NCBI RefSeq assembly: GCF_001975665.1
Contig: NZ_CP019419.1
Coordinates: 3,517,501-3,581,500 of the forward strand
From: Polaribacter reichenbachii
Lineage (GTDB): Bacteria; Bacteroidota; Bacteroidia; Flavobacteriales; Flavobacteriaceae
Length of the DNA: 64,000 nt
Reading direction: 5' to 3'
Positions 36,483 to 45,900 of this stretch are shown in pieces. Under the pieces are notes generated by a model that was not told the DNA's origin, did no database searches, and saw nothing but the letters and a program-made list of their open reading frames with translations. Made by a program: the position numbers and the translations under genes. The number at the start of each line of letters is the position of its first letter. The stretch's first letter is position 1.

Positions 36483-38237
36483 TTGAAAGCATTACAATAT
36501 TTAAACAAATATTTTTCTAAATACAAATGGCGCATTTTAGCAGGATTGTTAATAACAGTCTTATCTAAACTACTTGCGCTTCAAGTACCTAGAATTATAA
36601 AAGAATCTTTTAATGCTGTAGAAGATTATTTAAATGGTACTATCACAGACTTAGCTATTGTTAAAGAAGCTTTGTTAATGAACGTACTTTTAATTGTTGG
36701 TTTGGCATTATTAAGTGGTTTTTTTACTTTTTTAATGAGGCAAACAATTATTGTAACTTCTAGATTAATTGAGTTCGATTTAAAAAACGAAATCTATCAG
36801 CAATACCAAAAGTTATCACTTAACTTCTATAAACAGAATAGAACTGGTGATTTAATGAACAGAATTAGCGAAGATGTTGGTAAAGTAAGAATGTATGTTG
36901 GGCCAGCTGTAATGTACACTATGAATATGATTGTGCTTTTTGCTGTCGGTTTTACACAAATGGCAAGAGTAGATTTAAAACTTACCTTATATACACTAAT
37001 TCCTTTTCCTTTATTATCAATTTCTATTTTTATTTTAAGTAGAGTTATTCATAAAAGAAGTACTATAGTTCAACAATATTTATCTAAACTAACTACTTTT
37101 AATCAAGAGTTTTTTTCGGGAATAAATGTGGTAAAATCTTATGGAATTGAAGCATCAATTATTAAAGATTTTGATATTATTTCTGATTTAAGCAAAGAGA
37201 AAAACATAAACCTACAAAAAGCAAATGCTTTATTTTTTCCTTTGATGATTTTTTTGATCGGAATTAGCAACTTAATTGTAATTTACGTTGGTGGAAATCA
37301 ATATATAAATGGCGAAATAAAATCTGGAGTTATCATTGAGTTTATCATGTATGTAAACATTTTAACTTGGCCAGTTGCAGTTGTGGGTTGGGTAACTTCT
37401 ATGGTACAACAGGCAGAAGCATCGCAAGCTAGAATAAACGAGTTTTTAGATCAAGAACCAGAGATTAAAAATGATAGTGAAACTGCTACAGAAATTCACG
37501 GAAAAGTAACTTTTAAAGATGTTACTTTTACTTATGATGATACAAATATTACTGCTTTAAAGAACATTAATTTTACAGTTGAATCTGGCGAAACTTTAGC
37601 TATTTTAGGGAAAACTGGTTCTGGTAAATCTACAATTATAGAGCTAATTTCTAGATTATACGACACTACAAAAGGCACTGTTTTATTAGATGATAAACCA
37701 ATTGAAAAAGCAAATTTAAATGATGTAAGAAGTCAGATTGGTTTTGTGCCTCAAGATCCATTTTTGTTTTCTGATACTATTGGTAACAATATTAAATTTG
37801 GTAAAGAAGATGCTACAGAAAATGAGATTATAGAAGCTGCTAAAAATGCAGTAATCCACAGTAATATTTCTGATTTTACAAACGGATACAATACTATTTT
37901 AGGAGAACGTGGAGTAACACTTTCTGGCGGACAAAAACAACGTGTTTCTATTGCCAGAGCTATTATTAAAAATCCTAAAATTTTAATTTTTGATGATTGC
38001 TTATCTGCAGTTGATACAGAAACAGAAGAAAAAATACTTTCTAACTTAGAAAAAGTTTCAAAAAACAAAACTACCTTTATTATTAGTCATCGAGTTTCAT
38101 CAGCAAAAAATGCAGATAAAATTATTGTTTTAGATGATGGTAAAATTATACAACAAGGAACTCACAATCAACTTATAACTGAAAAAGGATATTATAAAGA
38201 TTTGTACGAACAGCAACTTTTAGAAAAAGAATTTTAA
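36483..38237 (+). CDS. ABC exporter, fused permease-ATPase, MdlA-like
   Basis: 584 residues from a TTG at 36483 (MKALQYLNKYFSKYKWRIL). The frame is open to 36363 but the extra 40 residues overlap the nusB promoter and do not fit the family. Six membrane segments fill about 20-310; then the ATPase: Walker A GKTGSGKST, signature LSGGQKQR, and Walker B LIFDDCLSAVD. Note aspartate in place of the catalytic glutamate, as in E. coli MdlA. Substrate unknown. A single gene, divergent from nusB. Confidence 0.9.
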   Translation: MKALQYLNKYFSKYKWRILAGLLITVLSKLLALQVPRIIKESFNAVEDYLNGTITDLAIVKEALLMNVLLIVGLALLSGFFTFLMRQTIIVTSRLIEFDLKNEIYQQYQKLSLNFYKQNRTGDLMNRISEDVGKVRMYVGPAVMYTMNMIVLFAVGFTQMARVDLKLTLYTLIPFPLLSISIFILSRVIHKRSTIVQQYLSKLTTFNQEFFSGINVVKSYGIEASIIKDFDIISDLSKEKNINLQKANALFFPLMIFLIGISNLIVIYVGGNQYINGEIKSGVIIEFIMYVNILTWPVAVVGWVTSMVQQAEASQARINEFLDQEPEIKNDSETATEIHGKVTFKDVTFTYDDTNITALKNINFTVESGETLAILGKTGSGKSTIIELISRLYDTTKGTVLLDDKPIEKANLNDVRSQIGFVPQDPFLFSDTIGNNIKFGKEDATENEIIEAAKNAVIHSNISDFTNGYNTILGERGVTLSGGQKQRVSIARAIIKNPKILIFDDCLSAVDTETEEKILSNLEKVSKNKTTFIISHRVSSAKNADKIIVLDDGKIIQQGTHNQLITEKGYYKDLYEQQLLEKEF

Positions 38238-38246
38238 GGTTTAACA

Positions 38247-38275
38247 TTGCTACATTAATTATTTTGTTAGATTTG
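38247..38275 (+). promoter_or_regulatory. Bacteroidota promoter (TTG ... TAGATTTG)
   Basis: TTG at 38247-38249 and TAGATTTG at 38268-38275, 18 bases apart, ahead of the DUF3276 gene by 42 bases. Confidence 0.55.
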
Positions 38276-38317
38276 TACACATAACAAACAAAAGATAACT
38301 ACTATTTAAAAAAGATT

Positions 38318-38683
38318 ATGGCAGAGAGAGTTGAACAGGAGGAAATTTTTTCGCAAGTACTAAGAGCAGGACGAAGAACCTATTTTTTTGATGTAAGAGC
38401 TACAAAAGCAGACGATTATTATTTAACTGTTACAGAGAGTAAAAAATTTACGCATGATGATGGATCTTTTCATTATCAAAAACATAAAATTTATTTATAT
38501 AAAGAAGATTTTTCTGATTTTCATGAAATGCTAAAAAAAGCAACTGATTATATTATTACAGAAAAAGGTAATGAGGTAATTAGTGAACGTCATCAAAAAG
38601 ACTTTAAAAAAGAAGATAATACTGCTACAGAAGAAACGAATTCTGCTCAGAGTTTTACAGATGTTTCTTTCGATGATATTTAA
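38318..38683 (+). CDS. DUF3276 / PUR-like nucleic-acid-binding protein
   Basis: 121 residues. Core 'ERVEQEEIFSQVLRAGRRTYFFDVRATKADDYYLTVTESKK' and 'HKIYLYKEDFSDFHEMLKKATDYI' form a PUR-alpha repeat, a fold that binds single-stranded DNA or RNA. It is a single repeat that would pair as a dimer. The C-terminal 25 residues are acidic and unstructured. Bacteroidota-wide gene of unknown role, with its own promoter and a strong terminator at 38788-38820. Confidence 0.9.
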   Translation: MAERVEQEEIFSQVLRAGRRTYFFDVRATKADDYYLTVTESKKFTHDDGSFHYQKHKIYLYKEDFSDFHEMLKKATDYIITEKGNEVISERHQKDFKKEDNTATEETNSAQSFTDVSFDDI

Positions 38684-38787
38684 CAGCTAACTACTGTTTA
38701 AAAATCAACTTTTTTGGTGAAATATTTTACCCAAATATGTAGCATAAAAATATAGTATATAATTCAAATTCAATTTACACGTTTCAA

Positions 38788-38820
38788 AAAACTGTAAGCA
38801 ATTATGCTTGCAGTTTTTTT
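38788..38820 (+). terminator. Hairpin terminator between DUF3276 and menF
   Basis: AAAACTGTAAGCA (38788-38800) pairs with TGCTTGCAGTTTT (38805-38817), with one T-G wobble, around a loop of four, and a seven-T run. The A-tract before the stem allows it to serve menF on the minus strand also; its 3' end touches the menF stop codon. Confidence 0.85.
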
Positions 38821-39862
38821 ATAAAACTTTTTTCATTGTTTTACTTTTAGAAACGGTTTCTTGCCACTCATTTTTAGCATTACTATCTTTTGTAATTCCA
38901 CCACCAATATAAATAGCAGCAGTTTTATTTTTGATAGCCATACATCTTAAATTTACAAAAAGTGATGATTTTTTATCTAAATTTAATTCACCCAAAAAAC
39001 CAGTATAAAAACTTCTATCGTAATTTTCGTTTTCTAGAATAAAATCTTTAGCCAAATTTCTAGGCAAACCACAAACAGCAGGTGTTGGATGCAAAGCTCT
39101 AATTAAAGATTTTAAATCTGATTTTTCACTCAGCTTCCCTTCTACTTTGGTTCTTAAATGCAGTAAATTACCTGCTTTTATAGTTTCTGTTTTATTAATT
39201 TTTAAGTTTGTTGAAATATCTTTTAATTGATCTTCTATAAAATCAGTAACTAATTGTTGCTCTTCTAATTCTTTGCTTTTCCAGATTGGTTTTATTTGAC
39301 CTTCATCAACCTGAGTACCAGCCAAAGACATTGTTTTAAAATCATCATTTTTAATATTTAAAAGTGTTTCTGGCGTTGCCCCAAACCACAAACCAACTTT
39401 AGGATGAAACCAACAATACACAAATGCATTTTTATAATTATGCAGTAATTTTTTATAAATTTCTAGCAAATCAAAATCACTGATTTTAACCAACTCTTTT
39501 CTAGAAATAACAACCTTTTTTAATTCTGATTTGTTGATTTTATCAATTGTTTTTTCAACAATATTTATATGATTTTCTTTCGAAGTTTCATCAACCAAAA
39601 AAGTATTTTCATTAGCATTAATATTTTCTATTTTAATTTCTTCAGTTAAGCATTCTGATTTTTCTATAGGAAATAAAATGGCTTTTTCATTGGCATTAAA
39701 AGGCGCAAAAACAAAACCTGATTCTTTAAAATTACTGGTAAAATGTAGCTTATCATCAGTAATAAAAAAACTAGAAACCGTATTTTTTTTTGGTTTTCTA
39801 TATACTACAAAAGGTAAATTTTCGTCGTAAAGACGAATTACTTTATCAAAAATTCTCATCAA
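38819..39862 (-). CDS. menF: Isochorismate synthase
   Basis: 347 residues, shorter than MenF of E. coli (about 430). The chorismate-binding domain shows 'FGATPETLLNIKNDDFKTMSLAGTQ', 'HLRTKVEGKLSEKSDLKSLIRALHPTPAVCGLPR' and the final 'LFVNLRCMAIKNKTAAIYIGGGITKDSNAKNEWQETVSKSKTM', all typical. It turns chorismate to isochorismate, the entry to menaquinone. A siderophore EntC is possible by family but the neighbouring hotdog thioesterase and the men genes at the left favour MenF. The next gene upstream ends on the adjacent base. Confidence 0.9.
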   Translation of the reverse strand: MMRIFDKVIRLYDENLPFVVYRKPKKNTVSSFFITDDKLHFTSNFKESGFVFAPFNANEKAILFPIEKSECLTEEIKIENINANENTFLVDETSKENHINIVEKTIDKINKSELKKVVISRKELVKISDFDLLEIYKKLLHNYKNAFVYCWFHPKVGLWFGATPETLLNIKNDDFKTMSLAGTQVDEGQIKPIWKSKELEEQQLVTDFIEDQLKDISTNLKINKTETIKAGNLLHLRTKVEGKLSEKSDLKSLIRALHPTPAVCGLPRNLAKDFILENENYDRSFYTGFLGELNLDKKSSLFVNLRCMAIKNKTAAIYIGGGITKDSNAKNEWQETVSKSKTMKKVL

Positions 39863-40279
39863 CTACTTTTTGTCTAAAACAATATTGGTTAGTTTACAAA
39901 TAGAAATTAAGTTGTCTTTTTCATCAACAATTTTAATTTCCCATAAATGTGTAGTTCTACCTTTATGAATTGGTTTTGCAATACCAAAAACATAACCTTC
40001 TTTAACACTTTTTACGTGATTAATACTCAACTCAATTCCTTTAACAATTTTAGTTTTTGTATCTACAAATAAAGCAGATGCACAACTACCTACAGTTTCT
40101 GCTAAAGCTGCAGTTGCACCTCCATGCAAAATACCATAAGGTTGGTAAACCTTTGAATTTACAGGCATTTTTGCAGTTACAAAATCTAAACCCACATCTA
40201 CAAACTCTATTTCTAAAGTTTCCATTAAGGTGTTTTTATTTAAATTATTTAAAGTAATAAGTGTTTTTTCTTTATCCAT
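39863..40279 (-). CDS. Hotdog thioesterase, PaaI/MenI-like
   Basis: 138 residues. Motif 'YQPYGILHGGATAALAETVGSCASALFV' with the catalytic region HGG...E of the 4-hydroxybenzoyl-CoA thioesterase type. Next to isochorismate synthase, the likely substrate is 1,4-dihydroxy-2-naphthoyl-CoA, the step that frees DHNA for MenA; this is inference from context, as PaaI relatives are broad. It ends directly before the menF start, so coupled translation is expected. Confidence 0.85.
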   Translation of the reverse strand: MDKEKTLITLNNLNKNTLMETLEIEFVDVGLDFVTAKMPVNSKVYQPYGILHGGATAALAETVGSCASALFVDTKTKIVKGIELSINHVKSVKEGYVFGIAKPIHKGRTTHLWEIKIVDEKDNLISICKLTNIVLDKK

Positions 40280-40320
40280 TTAAGCGTGATTAAGAATGTA
40301 AAAATAAGCATAATTTATTG

Positions 40321-40328
40321 TATTTTTG
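40321..40328 (+). promoter_or_regulatory. -7 box (TATTTTTG)
   Basis: TATTTTTG matches TAnnTTTG, 22 bases before the ATG at 40351; it lies inside the longer reading from 40318 and so supports the later start. Confidence 0.45.
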
Positions 40329-40350
40329 CAGCTCAATATTTAACGAATTT

Positions 40351-40839
40351 ATGTACAAAATACGAGTTATCTTAGATACCAAAGAAGATGTAATTAGAAC
40401 TATTTTGGTTGATGAGCATATTAATTTAGAAGTTTTACACAATTCAATTGCAACTGCTTTTGGTTTTGAAGGTCAAGAAATGGCCTCTTTTTACAAAACT
40501 GATGATGAGTGGAACCAAGGTGATGAAATTCCGTTGTTTAATATGGCAGAAGCTGGTGAAGCAATTTCTATGCAAACTTGTATTTTAAATGAAACTTTAC
40601 CATTAGAAAATGATAAGCTAATTTATGTTTACGATTTTTTAAATATGTGGACATTCTATGTTGATGTTGTTGAAATTTCATCAGAAAAAAGAGCAGATTT
40701 ACCACAAACTATTTTATCAGTTGGTGAAATTCCTGCAGAAGCACCTGAAAAAGAATTTATTGCTGATAAATTAGAAGGTGAAGATCATGATGATGATGAA
40801 TTCGATATTTTTGATGAATTCGATTTTAATGAATATTAA
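40351..40839 (+). CDS. pRiA4b ORF-3-like protein (IS1096 TnpR-like domain)
   Basis: 162 residues from the ATG at 40351 (MYKIRVILDTKEDVIRTILV). The pattern 'DEHINLEVLHNSIATAFGFEGQEMASFYKTDDEWNQGDEIPL' and 'LIYVYDFLNMWTFYVDVVEI' is that of the plasmid pRiA4b ORF-3 fold, seen in passenger genes of some transposons and in many chromosomes. The last 25 residues are nearly all Asp, Glu and Phe, with a repeat DEFDIFDEFDFNEY. No transposase or inverted repeats are near, so here it is an ordinary gene of unknown function. Confidence 0.82.
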   Translation: MYKIRVILDTKEDVIRTILVDEHINLEVLHNSIATAFGFEGQEMASFYKTDDEWNQGDEIPLFNMAEAGEAISMQTCILNETLPLENDKLIYVYDFLNMWTFYVDVVEISSEKRADLPQTILSVGEIPAEAPEKEFIADKLEGEDHDDDEFDIFDEFDFNEY

Positions 40840-41028
40840 TTAGTATTCTGTTTCCAGTTACATTCTTTAACTTTACATTAATATTTTATTATTAGATAAA
40901 ATTAAATAGCATTATTTCTATAATGTTTATAACTATATACTGCCAACTGTATACTAAAAACTGTTTTTCTACGTAACAAAATTGTATTTTAGTCGTCTTA
41001 CTTTTTATAACTGACTAAATCAATTTCT

Positions 41029-41928
41029 TTGGAAACAATCTTATCTCTTAAAAATTTAGACAAAAAATACGGAGTTGTTCACGCTGTGAATAATCTTTCT
41101 TTTGATATTCAAAAAGGAAACGTTTACGGAATTCTAGGACCTAATGGCTCTGGAAAATCGACAACTTTAGGTATTATCTTAAATGTTGTAAACCGAACTT
41201 CTGGCGAGTTTTCTTGGTTTGATGGAAAACTATCTACCCATGAAGCCTTAAAAAAAGTAGGTGCAATTATAGAACGTCCTAACTTTTACCCTTATATGAC
41301 AGCAACTCAAAATTTAGCTTTGATTTGTAAAATAAAAGGAATATCAACAGAAAAAATTAATGAAAAACTAACTACAGTAAACCTTTTTGAAAGAAGAGAT
41401 AGTAAGTTTAAAACTTTTTCTTTGGGTATGAAACAGCGTTTGGCAATTGCATCTGCCTTGTTAAACGATCCAGAAATATTAATTTTAGATGAACCTACAA
41501 ATGGTTTAGATCCGCAAGGAATTCACGAAATTAGAGAAATTATTAAAAAAATTGCAGCCAATGGAACTACAATTTTGTTAGCCTCTCACCTTCTAGATGA
41601 AGTAGAAAAAGTCTGTAGCCATGTAGTTGTAATAAGAAAAGGTGTAAAATTATACGCTGGTAGAGTTGATGAAATGACAGCTTCTAATGGTTTATTAGAA
41701 CTTAAAGTTGAAGCTAAAGAAGAGCAATTAATTGAGTTTTTAGAAAATCACGAATCCATTTTAAAGGTTTCTAAAGATCATGAAACTATAATTGCAACTT
41801 TGAGTAAAAATTTATCGGCATCAGAAATCAATAAAGATTTGTTTAATAAAGGTTTTGTTTTAAGCCATTTGGTAAAACGTAAACCAAGTTTAGAACAACA
41901 ATTTTTAGATTTAACAAAAAACAACTAA
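41029..41928 (+). CDS. ABC transporter ATP-binding protein (ABC-2 / BcrA type)
   Basis: 299 residues from a TTG. Walker A GPNGSGKST (about 40), signature FSLGMKQR, Walker B ILILDEPTNGLDPQG, and the H-loop in LLASHLLDEVE. The region after 215 is the small regulatory extension of ABC-2 type ATPases. It pairs with the permease 19 bases downstream. Substrate unknown; relatives export peptides, lantibiotics or lipids. Confidence 0.93.
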   Translation: METILSLKNLDKKYGVVHAVNNLSFDIQKGNVYGILGPNGSGKSTTLGIILNVVNRTSGEFSWFDGKLSTHEALKKVGAIIERPNFYPYMTATQNLALICKIKGISTEKINEKLTTVNLFERRDSKFKTFSLGMKQRLAIASALLNDPEILILDEPTNGLDPQGIHEIREIIKKIAANGTTILLASHLLDEVEKVCSHVVVIRKGVKLYAGRVDEMTASNGLLELKVEAKEEQLIEFLENHESILKVSKDHETIIATLSKNLSASEINKDLFNKGFVLSHLVKRKPSLEQQFLDLTKNN

Positions 41929-41947
41929 TCAACAAAAACATAAAGTC

Positions 41948-42793
41948 ATGTTAAGACTACTTACTATAGAATTTCACAAATTAAAGTATAATAGAGCAAG
42001 TAAAGTGCTGTCTATTATTTACTTTGGTTTACTTACATCAATCGCATTAATTGCTGCTATAAAATTTGAATTTGGTAATTTTAAATTACACTTAGCAGAT
42101 GCAGGAATCTTTAATTTTCCATATATATGGCACTTTAATACCTACATTGCTGCTATTTTAAAATTCTTTTTATTGTTGGTAATTGTATCAATGATGAGTA
42201 ATGAATACAGTTATAAAACACTAAAGCAAAACCTTATAGATGGTTTGAGTAAAAAGGAATTTATATTATCTAAATTCTATACCGTTATTGCTTTCGCAGG
42301 TATTTCTACTGTTTTTGTATTTGTAGTTTCTTTGGTTTTAGGTTTAGTATATTCAGATTATAATGAGTTTGCTATTATTGTTTCTGATCTAGAATACTTG
42401 CTAGCTTTCTTTATAAAATTAGTCGGTTTTTTCTCTTTTGGCTTATTCTTAGGTATTTTAGTAAAACGCTCTGCGTTTGCTATTGGTGCTATGTTTGTTT
42501 GGCTAATTATAGAAAATATGTTTAGAGGTTATCTTTTCTGGCAATTTAATGAGAATGAACACACTAGTAATACTGTAGATAAATTTATGCAATTTTTGCC
42601 TTTAGAATCTATGACTAATTTAATTAAAGAACCTTTTTCTAGATTAGGTGCTGTAAGATCTGCTGCAAATACTATGGGCGAAACTTTTACAAAAAGTTAC
42701 TCTGTAGATTTTACAAACATCTTAATTGTTTCTTTCTGGACATTCGTATTCATTTATTTGTCTTATAAATTATTATTAAAAAGAGATTTATAA
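41948..42793 (+). CDS. ABC transporter permease (ABC-2 family)
   Basis: 281 residues with six membrane segments (about 17-37, 58-82, 108-134, 143-165, 172-192 and 254-276) and no signal peptide. The charged stretch 'MSNEYSYKTLKQNLIDGLSKKEFILSKF' is the typical coupling loop. Partner of the ATPase ahead of it. A hairpin terminator follows at 42854-42890. Confidence 0.9.
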   Translation: MLRLLTIEFHKLKYNRASKVLSIIYFGLLTSIALIAAIKFEFGNFKLHLADAGIFNFPYIWHFNTYIAAILKFFLLLVIVSMMSNEYSYKTLKQNLIDGLSKKEFILSKFYTVIAFAGISTVFVFVVSLVLGLVYSDYNEFAIIVSDLEYLLAFFIKLVGFFSFGLFLGILVKRSAFAIGAMFVWLIIENMFRGYLFWQFNENEHTSNTVDKFMQFLPLESMTNLIKEPFSRLGAVRSAANTMGETFTKSYSVDFTNILIVSFWTFVFIYLSYKLLLKRDL

Positions 42794-42853
42794 TCCTCAT
42801 TTATTAAATCTATAGTTTAGATTTAGGAATAACATTTCAATATAAAATGAATC

Positions 42854-42890
42854 AAAATCATATACTCAAAAAGTATATGATTTTTTTTAA
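42854..42890 (+). terminator. Terminator after the ABC-2 operon
   Basis: AAAATCATATACT (42854-42866) pairs with AGTATATGATTTT (42872-42884) around CAAAA, then more Ts. Thirteen base pairs, A/T rich. Confidence 0.85.
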
Positions 42891-42992
42891 ACTATTTAGA
42901 ACGTGAGTGGTCTAATATTGTAATAAGATTGGTTAATTTTTATTAATTTCTTATTATTTTTAGCAGATAATTCCTAATTAAACAATTACTCA

Positions 42993-45900
42993 TTGAAATC
43001 TAAACTATCAGTATTCATTTTTATCCTTTTTATTTTCTATTGTAAAGATGTAAAAGCACAGTTAAGTAAAAAACATTTTATACCACCATTAACTTATGCT
43101 GAAGAAGGAAATGCAAATCCTGAAAGTCAGTATTTTTACATTTCAACACCTACAAATAAAGACGTTAGTTATACTATAAAACAAATAGGGCAAGACAATG
43201 ATATTACAGGAATTGTATCAAGCTCAAATCCGCAAGAAATTTTTATTGCTACCGGAGACAGTCAATTATTTGTAAATGCCAATGAAACAGGAACTGTACA
43301 TACCAATAAAGGTTACATTATAGAAGCTACAGACGTGATTTATGTTTCTGTAAGAGTTTTGGCAGGTGGTGGAGCGCAAGCAGGTGCTTTAGTAAGTAAA
43401 GGATCATCTGCTTTAGGCACAACTTTTAGAGCAGGTATGTTTACAAATGAAAATCCTCAAAGTAATTACTTAAACTTTGTTTCTGTAATGGCTTCTGAAG
43501 ATAATACTCAAATTACTTTTGATGATATTACACCAGGTTTAGAGATAAAAAACTATACAAGTACTTTTCCTTTTTCTGTGGTTTTAAATGAAGGTGAAAG
43601 TTATATTGTAGCAACAAGTGCAGATGACGTTATTGTAAATAGAGATGGTTTAATTGGTACTTTAATTTCTTCGGATAAAAATATTGTAGTAAACACGGGT
43701 TCTGCAAATGGTAGTTTTCATAATGGTGGTGGACGTGATTATGGTATAGATCAAATTGTTGGTGCAGATAAAATTGGTACAGATTATATTTTTGTAAAAG
43801 GTGATGGTAGCAATGGTTGGGAAAATGTTTTAATTGTTGCTCACGAAGATAATACTGTAGTAAGCAGAAATGGAATAAACTCTACTATAAATAAAGGTGA
43901 ATATACTTTAATAGAAGGTGATGAATTTAATGCAAATGGAAACTTATTTGTAAAAACTTCTAAACCTGCTTTTGCCTATCAAGGAGTTGGTGCTAATACA
44001 AGTGAAGCGAACCAAGGTATGTTTTTTGTACCTCCGTTAAGTTGCGAAAGCAGAGGAAAAGTAGATAATATACCTAATATAGAAAGTATTGGTAACACAA
44101 CTTTTACAGGCGGTATTACAATTGTTACCAACGTAAATGCATCAGTAAATATCAATTCTCAACCTATCACGAATTTTGCTACTTCTGGTCCTTTTTCTAT
44201 AGACATTGATAATGACGGAATTGCAGATTACGAAACTTATAAAGTAACCAACCTTACAGGAAACATTTCTGTAGATAGTAGTGATGAACTCTATTGTGCA
44301 TATTTTAATGTTAATGGTGCTGCAACTTCTGGTAGTTTTTACTCAGGTTTCCCTACAGCTCCAGAAATTAATTTCGATACTACAGTTTCAACTTTAGGTA
44401 ATTGTATTCCTAATCTTACTTTAGAAGCTGCAAACACCAATTTATTTGATAGCATAAAATGGGAATATTATAATGAAACTACTTCAACTTGGGAAGAAAG
44501 AAGTTCAAATAACACTTATAAACCTATAGAATCTGAACCTGGTAAATATCGTTTAATTGGTACTATAGATTGTACTGGAGCTACTTTTGAATCTATTGAA
44601 ATTCCTGTTAGCATTTGTCCTGATGATTTTGATGGCGATTTAATTATAGATAATTTAGATGTAGATATTGATAATGATGGAATCCTAAATTGCGATGAAT
44701 CTTTAGGCAATGCCACTTTAAATCTTGCAGATGCTGATAATCCTGAAATTATTTTTCAAGATAGCTCTACAAATTCAGCAATTCTTTCTCGAGTTTATTC
44801 AGAATCTGATGTTACAAATACATACACAGGTCAGAATAATGGAAATTTTCAATCCATCATTTATCCTTCTGTAGATTCTAAATTACAATACGAACTCAAT
44901 TTTACGCAAAATGTAAATTTTAAATTCACACAAAACAGAAATCTAGATCACACCATTTCTGATGGCGAATTTTTTATTCTTAAAATTGGTCCAAGCAATA
45001 AAAACGTAACCCTTTTAGATCCTGATGATCAACTTTTAATTGATTCTAATTTTGATGGTGAATTCGAATCTGGTATTACAAATATCTCTGCTTCAGAAAT
45101 CCATTTTAAGTATAAAGCCAATACAACTGGTGCTTCAAGTAATTTTAAGTTTGTTGCAAATCAAGTAGATCAAATCGATTTTAAACATCAATCTACAGGT
45201 CTTGCAGCTTCATCCACTTTTAGTGGAAATCTTGAATTAACTTGTTTTACATTAGATTCTGATGGTGATGGAATAGAAAATATGTTTGATCTTGATTCTG
45301 ATAATGATGGTATTCCTGATATTTCAGAATCATCAGCAACCAAAATAATTTTATCCAATACAGATGCAGATTTAGATGGTTTAGATGATGTTTTTATAGG
45401 AATTATCACAAATATTGATACTGATAATGATGGCATTCCTAATCATTTAGATGTAGATGCAGATAATGATGGAATATTTGATTTTGTAGAAGCTGGCATA
45501 ACCGAAACTGATGCAAATAATGATGGGATTTTAGATGATGCAACTACCGCAAATGTTGGTTTAAACGGATTGTTAAATGCCTTAGAAACATCCCCAGATA
45601 ATAATATCTTAGCATATACAATTCTAGACACAGATGCTGATAATATTTACAATTTTTTAGAATTAGATGCTGATAATGACAATTGTTTCGATGTTTTTGA
45701 AGCTGGTTTTACAGATAATAATGATGATGGAATTCTAGACGCAACTCCTTTTTCAGTAAACAATAATGGAAAAATAATTAACAATTCTGATGGTTATACC
45801 ACTCCAAACTCAGATTACATAACAAGTGCACCAATAGAAATAAATACTCCTTTTGAAGATGTTATTTTTTGCGAAAACGATACTGATGTAATTACAATAG

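Noticed and set aside
40351..40839. IS1096-type transposon
   Set aside because: The name comes from the domain; no transposase or inverted repeats are visible.
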